Below, one piece after another: positions 1 to 6,006 of a DNA stretch of 32,616 nt (position 1 is its first letter; each line of letters begins with the position of its first letter). This stretch comes from a virus. The notes under the pieces are model-generated. The model was given only the letters and a program-made list of their open reading frames with translations, made no database searches and was not told where the DNA came from. Where the stretch lies: positions 1 through 32,616 of the IMG/VR virus record IMGVR_UViG_3300009620_000025. One strand, written 5' to 3'. The position numbers were made by a program, and so were the translations under genes.

Positions 1-327
1 AACGCGGATAATCAAACTTTATCTATTTCTTTAGAGCCTGGAACTTGGTTGGCTATGATAAATTTTCAATACTCTAATTTTTCTAAAGGTACCAAAAATC
101 TTTCTTCCTCATTTGGAGTTCAGGATGCGACGACTGGGGCTATCCTTACTAATCCTTTTGGGGGAGCTGCATCCATAACACAGGTCAGAAACGCAGATGA
201 TGATTGCCACGGGTGTTATGTAATACCTTTCATTCTCACAACTCAAACTTCTGTAAGAACATATGGAACAGAAGCGTCAAAGCTTTCTGTTACGAGTAAG
301 AGCACAATTTTTATTAGACTTGATTAA
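1..327 (+). CDS. C-terminal part of a fibre/adhesin-like virion protein (partial, 5' end outside window)
   Basis: The reading frame is open from base 1 to a TAA at 325-327, so at least 108 residues of a longer protein are present. An internal TTG at 49 is not a convincing start because the frame continues upstream and has no ribosome site there. The protein is rich in S, T, N and beta-branched residues, with an LEPGTW stretch followed by alternating hydrophobic strands and an ending FIRLD. That style is typical of the beta-rich C-terminal domains of tail fibres or short adhesins. I do not recognise a specific family. It precedes the cysteine-rich protein gene by 26 bases and belongs by position to the tail/adhesion block. 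Fibre assignment is inference from composition and context. Confidence 0.45.
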   Translation, partial: NADNQTLSISLEPGTWLAMINFQYSNFSKGTKNLSSSFGVQDATTGAILTNPFGGAASITQVRNADDDCHGCYVIPFILTTQTSVRTYGTEASKLSVTSKSTIFIRLD

Positions 328-338
328 AAAAAAATAAA

Positions 339-346
339 CTATAATG
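339..346 (+). promoter_or_regulatory. Candidate late-type promoter (CTATAATG) abutting a start codon
   Basis: TATAAT at 340-345 lies 9 bases before the ATG at 354, and no Shine-Dalgarno sequence lies between. If it is a -10 element, transcription would start almost at the ATG. The same arrangement occurs before the genes at 18452 and 31550. AT richness makes chance matches possible. Confidence 0.35.
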
Positions 347-353
347 AATTATA

Positions 354-2729
354 ATGGCGTTTCCGGATTTAGCAGTATCTTCAAATGATTTAGTATTTCC
401 TAGCGAAATCGCTCTAAATGAAACATCTTCTTTTAGTTTAACGGTAAGCAATGAAGGAACAGTAGATGTAAGTTCTGATTTTTATTTTATAATCCAAATA
501 GTTCCTTCCTCGAATATTAATCAAAATTATATTTTCGAGTACCTTTGGCCTGCTTCTCAATCTGAATTCCAAATTCCGGCTAGTGGACCGGCAGGAGCAG
601 GAACCGCAACAGCTTCTTTTGATTTCAGTTTTTTATATTCATATAAATCTGCTCCTTTAATTGGTGACCCACTAGATCCATTTCCGGATATTTATGACGT
701 ACTTCTTCAAGTGAATATAAATTCGGAAGGGACAAGGTTTATAAACGAAAGCCTCTATTATAATAATGCAGTTTCAGCGGGAACTTTTGAAGTATCGGCT
801 GATACTTCGGTACCTCCTCCAGGAATACCTTCTTTTAACGATTGTAAAGTAGTTCCTCCTCCATTCACTCCTCCTCCAGTTATTCCTGGACTATGCGACA
901 AAATTCAGATATGGAGGAATTTATCTATAGGATCAGGTGGAACCCCTAACGGGGGGGAGAATGTAGATGATGATGACGATTGGAGATTCAGAGTCAGACC
1001 CACCGGTCAAACAAATTTCCCTTGTTATAATTTTGGGTCAGAGGCTATCCCTCCTGGATTGGGGCTTTTACATAATTTGGAAAAAATGTGTGTCTGGGAA
1101 GAAGACAACCCAGGGGGAACTGCAGTCTCAATCCCGAGCCCAATTACCTTGGAGGAATGGAAGCTCCGGTTCCGGTTTCCTTGGCCTGGCTTGGAGGGAG
1201 ATGGAGGGGGAGCAGTAACTCAAGATCCGCCGCAGGTAGCCTGTTGTTGCGAAAAAAAAACCTCTTATGGAGTATGCACAAAAGTAAAATGTAAGCCACA
1301 CTTGCCCGACGGAAGCCCTCCTAACTGTGGCGATGGTATGATTTGGTCTCATCTTCCCCCGGAGAGTTGTTTCCTTTGCACCACTGACAACCCTGGAAGC
1401 GCCAACACCGGAGCCCCGGCCCTCGGCGAAAAAGTAATAACCAATGGAGGGGGAGTCGAAATAGATGAGAGAGACCCCCCTCCCGGCGGAAAAGCAGGAG
1501 GAGCCGTAACAGAGCCGGGTTTGTGTATTTGGTGGTCTTGTGATGACGGGCAATGTAACGGATGTACCCAACACTCGGTCGCCGGTCTATCTGCTAAAGA
1601 TTGTCGAGCTCTAATGGCAACTTACACCTTCGCGGGACTAAAATCTCAATGTGATAAGAAATGTGACCCTAGCCCCGAGTGCGATGTATGCCAACGGTGG
1701 AAATGTGTGGTTAAAATAGTCCCCTCTACTCCTAACTGGTATTGCAAGTGCGAATGCGTTGCTGTAAAATTAAAAGGAATTAATTGCACAACCCTTCCTC
1801 CTGGGCATTATATGAGTTTTTCCTCTTGTAAGTTCTCTTGTGTTGATAAATGCAGTTCCCTCTCTGAATGCACAGGAACAGGAGGAACTCTTGAAGGAAG
1901 GTCAGGTCTCGGGATAGGTTCTATTTCTCCTGGTTTAAACACGTCTAAGATAGGAGGGATTAACTTCGGTTCTCAGGGGTTGATAAAAGGTATACAAGAT
2001 TTTACTACTTTTTACCCTAAAGAAAATTTCAACACAGCCGGAGTTTCAAGAACTAATTTAGATAAAAATAATGCAGGACTTCCGTTCTTAACAAAACCTA
2101 ATATAGAGCAATGGGAAGATGGTTTTTTCTCTTCAATTTTTAGAGGAAAAAGAGGCTCCGTTAAAGATTTAAATAAAGTCCCTATTGTGTCACAAGATAG
2201 CACCTCAATACCAGAAGGATTTTTCTGCAAAGGTTGGAAATGTACGGAAGATAAAGGATGCCAGTATGTCTTTGAGGCGAATAAAAATGAATGTTTAAAA
2301 TTATACGCTTCTGAAACAGATTGTAATAAAGTTTGTGCTTCAAATAAAAAATCTTTCTCTTCTTTTAATCAAAAAGATTTTAGTAATAAGTTTAATCAAA
2401 ATAGATTAAATTTAAATTTAGGTAAAAATGAGAGGAAAATATGTGAAGGTTTTAAATGTGTAAGACACACCAATTGGAGTAATTGTGATCCAATTTATGA
2501 TTTTTGCGATACTATACGCACAAAAGCAGGGGTGTTTCCTTCAGAAGCTTTGTGCCAAGCTGAATGTGGAGTATCTTCGGATAAAGTTTATGTAGAACGA
2601 GTTTCTTTTGTTTCTACTCCTAAAGTTTCTGCTAAATTTGTGAATTTAGGAATAAAAAAAACAAGTTCTTCTTCCGTAACTCCTCCTTCTCTTCCAACAG
2701 TAACTCCTCCCGGAGGATTTAATTATTAA
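354..2729 (+). CDS. Large cysteine-rich modular virion protein with N-terminal CARDB/Ig-like domain
   Basis: 791 residues. Residues about 3-150 look like a CARDB/Ig-type beta sandwich (DLAVSSNDLVF, then a VSNEGTV turn), which in other proteins mediates adhesion. A proline-rich linker (about 152-178) follows. The rest is cysteine rich. At least five modules open with C-x4-C, the middle usually [WFV][KS]: C308-C313, C391-C396, C446-C451, C625-C630 and C697-C702. They contain further cysteines and often close with a Ser..C-x3-C pattern (SETDCNKVC, SEALCQAEC). This suggests repeated disulfide-bonded or metal-binding knots. There is no signal peptide or membrane segment. The start ATG lies 9 bases after a TATAAT and has no Shine-Dalgarno sequence. 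The part coding for about residues 280-480 is visibly richer in G and C than the rest. Probable surface or tail protein by location; function unknown. Confidence 0.55.
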   Translation: MAFPDLAVSSNDLVFPSEIALNETSSFSLTVSNEGTVDVSSDFYFIIQIVPSSNINQNYIFEYLWPASQSEFQIPASGPAGAGTATASFDFSFLYSYKSAPLIGDPLDPFPDIYDVLLQVNINSEGTRFINESLYYNNAVSAGTFEVSADTSVPPPGIPSFNDCKVVPPPFTPPPVIPGLCDKIQIWRNLSIGSGGTPNGGENVDDDDDWRFRVRPTGQTNFPCYNFGSEAIPPGLGLLHNLEKMCVWEEDNPGGTAVSIPSPITLEEWKLRFRFPWPGLEGDGGGAVTQDPPQVACCCEKKTSYGVCTKVKCKPHLPDGSPPNCGDGMIWSHLPPESCFLCTTDNPGSANTGAPALGEKVITNGGGVEIDERDPPPGGKAGGAVTEPGLCIWWSCDDGQCNGCTQHSVAGLSAKDCRALMATYTFAGLKSQCDKKCDPSPECDVCQRWKCVVKIVPSTPNWYCKCECVAVKLKGINCTTLPPGHYMSFSSCKFSCVDKCSSLSECTGTGGTLEGRSGLGIGSISPGLNTSKIGGINFGSQGLIKGIQDFTTFYPKENFNTAGVSRTNLDKNNAGLPFLTKPNIEQWEDGFFSSIFRGKRGSVKDLNKVPIVSQDSTSIPEGFFCKGWKCTEDKGCQYVFEANKNECLKLYASETDCNKVCASNKKSFSSFNQKDFSNKFNQNRLNLNLGKNERKICEGFKCVRHTNWSNCDPIYDFCDTIRTKAGVFPSEALCQAECGVSSDKVYVERVSFVSTPKVSAKFVNLGIKKTSSSSVTPPSLPTVTPPGGFNY

Positions 2730-2730
2730 T

Positions 2731-3843
2731 ATGGGTATTTTACAACAAAACGCTCTTCCTAACTTTAGCGGGTGGTTAACTGGTTTAACCCCTGAGATTC
2801 AAGCAGATAAGCCCGTTATTTTTTCTTGGATTCCTATCGATTTAGCTCCTCCCGACCCTTCGTTAGGAGTTGAAGACTCAGGATTTTTTTCTGAACTTCC
2901 TGAAAAAACTTCTGAAGACTTTAATGATTTTAATATGCGATTAGACGATTTAGTGGGGGAATATGATGTTCCTTTTCAAGATCCAGACATAGGCTTAATG
3001 TACCCAGGAGGAAGACCTCTTGACATGAATATTCAAAATGCAATTACTCGCTATTATATGAGAAATTCAACTTCATTTAGTGAGGAACTCCTGCATACTA
3101 GATTAGTAAACCATACCTTTAATAGTATTTTTACTGAAAATCAAAAAAAGTCTGCGTGGTACTATACTCACAGGGGGGAATTCGGAGGGAGAGGTGGAAG
3201 TGTTAACAGAGTATCCATTTTTGGAGATAACTGGCCTATTGACACAACTCTTGACGATGATTCTGACCCGCACGTGCTTCACCCGAATGCGGACTCTCTT
3301 TTACCATTTGTGTTCGGTGTTAATAACTATCCTTCTCTATTAGCTTCTGTCGCTAATAATATTGATATCGATTCTTATTCTCCAATAACTGTCCCTTCTA
3401 AGATATACTTTTCTTTAGAAGGAACTAAAAACGATACGGAAACAGAGGTAGATGTAGTTCTTCCTCCGCAAATAAATAGTACTTCTTCTTTGTACAAAAG
3501 AGTAATTCCTTCAGAATTAGAAAAAAAAGCTTTTGCTCCTGTAAATATAATTTATATAAAATATGATGATCCTATTCTAAAATTTTTGTTACACCCAACG
3601 GCTTCTGTTAGGTGGACTAAGTTACAATATAATGTTGAAGCTCTAGGAGGAACATATATGGTTAACAATATTCCTAGGATTTTAGTATTTATGCCAACCG
3701 ATAACGTAGCTTATTATATACTTAATGGAGCAGGTTCAAAAATGGCAACCTTAACCACGCGAACTATGAATTTTTGTAGAGAATTAAATCCTAGAGGCTG
3801 GTATACTCATTCCTTTGATCATCCTGATATAGTGGTGTCTTAA
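2731..3843 (+). CDS. Unrecognised virion-block protein, 370 residues
   Basis: 370 residues; I do not recognise a family. It is soluble-looking, with no signal peptide or membrane helix, many acidic and aromatic residues, and a Pro-rich beginning (IDLAPPDPS). The C-terminal third alternates hydrophobic strands with turns (IIYIKYDD, RILVFMPTD) and may be a beta domain. The ATG follows the previous stop codon after one base and has no Shine-Dalgarno sequence, so translation is probably coupled to the cysteine-rich protein upstream. The next gene starts one base after its own stop. Location in a run ending with a PAAR spike-tip gene suggests a tail, baseplate or fibre-associated structural protein, but nothing in the sequence proves this. 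Confidence 0.5.
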   Translation: MGILQQNALPNFSGWLTGLTPEIQADKPVIFSWIPIDLAPPDPSLGVEDSGFFSELPEKTSEDFNDFNMRLDDLVGEYDVPFQDPDIGLMYPGGRPLDMNIQNAITRYYMRNSTSFSEELLHTRLVNHTFNSIFTENQKKSAWYYTHRGEFGGRGGSVNRVSIFGDNWPIDTTLDDDSDPHVLHPNADSLLPFVFGVNNYPSLLASVANNIDIDSYSPITVPSKIYFSLEGTKNDTETEVDVVLPPQINSTSSLYKRVIPSELEKKAFAPVNIIYIKYDDPILKFLLHPTASVRWTKLQYNVEALGGTYMVNNIPRILVFMPTDNVAYYILNGAGSKMATLTTRTMNFCRELNPRGWYTHSFDHPDIVVS

Positions 3844-3844
3844 A

Positions 3845-4309
3845 ATGGTTATAAAATTAAATATTGAAGGAAATGTGGAAGGACACCATATTTTGAAATC
3901 TTCTCGTATACTTTCTACTAGTATTAAAAAAACTCCTATAGAACCTTTTAATGAAAAATTTTATAATTTAGTAGAAAGACTAAGAGGAGGAGATCTTACT
4001 GTAACTCCTAATTTTTCTCAAATTTATGCAGAACTTTCTGATGAAATAAAATTAGAATTAAGTGCTCTTCCTTATAATATTGTTAGAGAACTTTTATCAG
4101 GAAAAAGATGGTCTAGACCTGCTTCTAGATTGGCTGTGGAAAGAGATGGTTTTGGCAAGATAAAACAACCCGAAGTTATAAAAAAGATAGGAAAGACTAT
4201 AGGAAAGAGAAAAGTTAAAACATTTCTTCCTCCTACTCCTCTCGGACAAGAGGGAGGACATCAACTTCAAATTTCCTTACTAATGTTTACTAACCCTAAA
4301 GGAATATAA
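3845..4309 (+). CDS. Unrecognised small basic virion-block protein
   Basis: 154 residues, not recognised. The N-terminal half looks folded (alternating hydrophobic and charged residues, YNLVERLRGGDL). Residues about 110-140 are strongly basic (KKIGKTIGKRKVK) and followed by a short Pro/Gly-rich tail. There is no membrane segment or signal peptide. The start ATG follows the preceding TAA after a single base without a ribosome site, indicating coupled translation. It sits directly upstream of the PAAR gene with the same one-base spacing, so it is probably co-expressed with tail or baseplate components. Function unknown. Confidence 0.5.
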   Translation: MVIKLNIEGNVEGHHILKSSRILSTSIKKTPIEPFNEKFYNLVERLRGGDLTVTPNFSQIYAELSDEIKLELSALPYNIVRELLSGKRWSRPASRLAVERDGFGKIKQPEVIKKIGKTIGKRKVKTFLPPTPLGQEGGHQLQISLLMFTNPKGI

Positions 4310-4310
4310 A

Positions 4311-4592
4311 ATGGCTAAACCTGTTTGTGTAGTAAGTGATTCAAATAGTAATGGAGGTATAATTATTGCATCTAACCAAACCGTCTTAGTCTTAGAAGGA
4401 AAGATAGCAGCTAACGCTTCTTCTCCCGTTAGTACCCATCCTGCAATTGGAACAGGAGTACATGCGGGTACCACTACAAGTTCTTCGACCGTTTTAATTT
4501 TAGAAGGTTCCCCCGCTACTTTAATAGGAGATGTAGATTCTTGTGGACATCCAAGACTACCTTCTTCTCAAACAATTTTTTCAACAGATTAA
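4311..4592 (+). CDS. PAAR-domain tail spike tip protein
   Basis: 93 residues, the usual size of a single PAAR domain. PAAR proteins form a small zinc-bound cone that caps the central spike of contractile tails (T4 gp5.4) and type VI secretion systems, sharpening the tip that pierces the host envelope. The sequence shows two related halves: TVLVLEGKIAANASSP with following S-T-H43, and TVLILEGSPATLIGD with following C78-G-H80. H43, H51, C78 and H80 are the likely zinc ligands. No effector domain is attached. Translation is coupled to the previous gene (one-base gap after TAA). The central spike protein itself is not in the window. PAAR assignment rests on the repeated TV-hydrophobic-EG pattern and His/His/Cys/His spacing. 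Confidence 0.8.
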   Translation: MAKPVCVVSDSNSNGGIIIASNQTVLVLEGKIAANASSPVSTHPAIGTGVHAGTTTSSSTVLILEGSPATLIGDVDSCGHPRLPSSQTIFSTD

Positions 4593-4600
4593 AATCTATA

Positions 4601-4608
4601 TATAAATT
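4601..4608 (+). promoter_or_regulatory. Candidate T4-like late promoter (TATAAATT) before the small membrane protein gene
   Basis: TATAAATT at 4601-4608 is one base from the T4 late promoter octamer TATAAATA, which the gp55 sigma factor recognises. It lies just upstream of an AGGAG ribosome site (4609-4613) and the ATG at 4620. A gp55-like sigma gene is present in this window. The short, AT-rich motif keeps confidence low. Confidence 0.35.
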
Positions 4609-4619
4609 AGGAGTTTATT

Positions 4620-4724
4620 ATGTGGAAAATCTTATTGAATGAAGTGAATGCCGTTATATTCGGAAGTTGGAGAGTTTGGTTACCTTTTGTCCTCGGAGTT
4701 GGAGTAGGAGTTCTTTTTCTTTAG
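4620..4724 (+). CDS. Tiny single-span membrane protein (34 residues)
   Basis: 34 codons from ATG at 4620 to TAG at 4722-4724, preceded by a good ribosome site (AGGAG, 7 bases upstream). The N-terminal half is mixed polar; residues about 14-34 form one hydrophobic segment (FGSWRVWLPFVLGVGVGVLFL minus its charged Arg region), ending without a soluble tail. The strong ribosome site, a TATAAATT motif just upstream, and one-base coupling to the lipoprotein gene downstream support a real gene. Membrane micropeptides next to envelope lipoproteins are often holin- or lysis-related in phages. That role is inference; no lysis motif is recognisable, and no endolysin is seen in the window. Confidence 0.55.
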   Translation: MWKILLNEVNAVIFGSWRVWLPFVLGVGVGVLFL

Positions 4725-4725
4725 A

Positions 4726-5166
4726 ATGAATAAAATTAGCCTTTTTTCGCTAATTTTGCTACTCTCTTCTTGTGCGACTCTACTGGAGACGGGTTTGGCT
4801 GGGACTGGAGCGGCAATAGGATCTGCTATAGCGGGGCCTGGAGGGGCCGCTGTCGGGGGTGCTGTGGGGGTTGCAGGAGCAAAACTTATAGAGAGCGAAG
4901 TCGAAGGGTCTCCTGGTATAGTCTCCCAGGGACCCGCAGGAGTTGTCCATGAAGTAACTTCTTTAACAGAGACTCTTATTTGGGGAGCGATTGTCTTCCT
5001 AGTAATAATACCTTTTCTTACAGGAAAAGGAAGAAAAGGTATTAGCGGAGGGCTAAGAACAGTTTTTGGTAATTCTGCTCCCAAAAAATGGGTAACTGAA
5101 AACTTTGATAGACTAAATAAACATGAAGAGGTTTTAAAAAATCTCGAAGAAAAAACAAAACTTTAA
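4726..5166 (+). CDS. Lipoprotein with glycine-zipper stretch and second transmembrane segment (spanin/holin-like candidate)
   Basis: 146 residues. Residues 1-16 form a lipoprotein signal: MNK, a hydrophobic core, then lipobox L-S-S-C with C16 as the modified cysteine. Residues about 24-52 are a Gly/Ala zipper (GTGAAIGSAIAGPGGAAVGG), as seen in proteins that insert in or oligomerise within membranes. A second hydrophobic segment (about 84-98, LIWGAIVFLVIIPFL) is followed by a basic patch and a short helical tail. Lipid anchor plus later transmembrane helix is the topology of unimolecular spanins, which link outer and inner membranes during lysis. A glycine-zipper outer-membrane lipoprotein or a virion membrane-active protein is also possible. 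It is coupled to the 34-residue membrane protein. Role is inference. Confidence 0.55.
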   Translation: MNKISLFSLILLLSSCATLLETGLAGTGAAIGSAIAGPGGAAVGGAVGVAGAKLIESEVEGSPGIVSQGPAGVVHEVTSLTETLIWGAIVFLVIIPFLTGKGRKGISGGLRTVFGNSAPKKWVTENFDRLNKHEEVLKNLEEKTKL

Positions 5167-5182
5167 TAGTGGAGAAATAACA

Positions 5183-5650
5183 ATGACATTTAATGGTCTT
5201 AATGTTCCCGATAACTTTGTTGACAGTGTTCTAAAATCTAACGGTATTCTTGCCGAAGGTGCGGAAGTCGAAAATGAAACAGTTGAGGAAGCTACAGAAG
5301 AAAAAGCTTCTGAAGAAACCTCAGAGGAAACTTCCGAAAACACAGAAAACGAAACCGTAGAAGAGAACGCCGAGCTTTCCCCAGAAGAAGTAGAGAAATT
5401 TTTAGATGAAGCTTATGGAATCGAAATTTCCGGAGAAGAAGGATTATCTTCTGTTCTGGAATTTGTAGAAGATTTTTCTAAGGTGTTCACTGAAAAGGTA
5501 AACGAAGCTTCTGAGGCTGGAGAAGAAGAGATTGATGTAGATCTCGATATTGTTTCTGAAATTTTACAGGAAGAATATGATCTCGAAGTAGATGATGTTG
5601 ATGTGGTTGCAAGCCTTGTTGAATTGGCTTACGATTATACTCAGTCTTAA
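5183..5650 (+). CDS. Very acidic prohead-core-like protein (gp67-like position)
   Basis: 155 residues. Residues about 28-70 are almost entirely Glu with Ser, Thr and Asn; the rest is also acidic and probably helical (SPEEVEKFLDEAYGIE). It has no membrane segment or cysteine. In T4, a small acidic core protein (gp67) and gp68 precede the prohead protease gene 21, and the order here is the same: acidic protein, small Lys-rich protein, protease, scaffold, capsid. Prohead core proteins are acidic and are digested by the protease to clear the head for DNA. A ribosome site (GGAG, 9 bases upstream of ATG) supports the start. The gp67 role is inferred from position and composition; sequence identity is not recognisable. 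Confidence 0.5.
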   Translation: MTFNGLNVPDNFVDSVLKSNGILAEGAEVENETVEEATEEKASEETSEETSENTENETVEENAELSPEEVEKFLDEAYGIEISGEEGLSSVLEFVEDFSKVFTEKVNEASEAGEEEIDVDLDIVSEILQEEYDLEVDDVDVVASLVELAYDYTQS

Positions 5651-5672
5651 ACTACCCAAGGAAAAAACTAAA

Positions 5673-6005
5673 ATGACGGAAGAAAAAGGTGTTGGTGATT
5701 TGGCTTTAGATATTCTGGAATCCGGTGTAGCCGGTTCCTCCCCTAAATCTCCCGCAGCGGCTCACGCTGCTCCTGATGTTTCTAATGAAGCGATGGCTAG
5801 ATTAGGAATAGATTCTGATAATTTAATCAAACAAATGATTCAAGAGACTACAACTGTAGGTCAGATAGGAGCTAATTTAGCCGGAAGTGTGTCTAAGGAG
5901 TCTTCTAAAGATAATCCTTACACCAACCCTCTTGAGAAAAAGAGAAAAGGTAAGATTTTAACTTTAAAAGTTAAAAAGAAAAGTAAAGTAAGAAAAACTG
6001 TTTGA
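5673..6005 (+). CDS. Small prohead-core-like protein with predicted protease site (gp68-like position)
   Basis: 110 residues from ATG 5673, preceded by AAGGA about 10 bases upstream. An upstream extension to 5592 overlaps the previous gene and lacks a ribosome site, so I prefer the shorter form. The N-terminus is Ala/Ser-rich and flexible; residues 56-66 read IQETTTVGQIG, and the C-terminus is Lys/Arg-rich. IQE fits the [LI]-x-E recognition pattern of the T4 prohead protease. The following TTVGQIG is nearly identical to the segment at the predicted cleavage site of the capsid protein (LTE-D-TTVGQLG). This suggests it is packaged in the prohead and cleaved. It ends one base before the protease gene. 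Position matches T4 gene 68. Confidence 0.5.
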   Translation: MTEEKGVGDLALDILESGVAGSSPKSPAAAHAAPDVSNEAMARLGIDSDNLIKQMIQETTTVGQIGANLAGSVSKESSKDNPYTNPLEKKRKGKILTLKVKKKSKVRKTV

Positions 6006-6006
6006 T

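Noticed and set aside
1128-1574. 148-codon open frame on the - strand inside the cysteine-rich gene
   Set aside because: No ribosome site, lies opposite a clearly coding frame in its GC-rich patch, and the translation has no coherent domain; an antisense shadow.
5592-5672. Longer form of the 110-residue core-like protein with a hydrophobic N-terminus
   Set aside because: The extra residues are the previous gene read in another frame; ATG 5673 has its own ribosome-like site.
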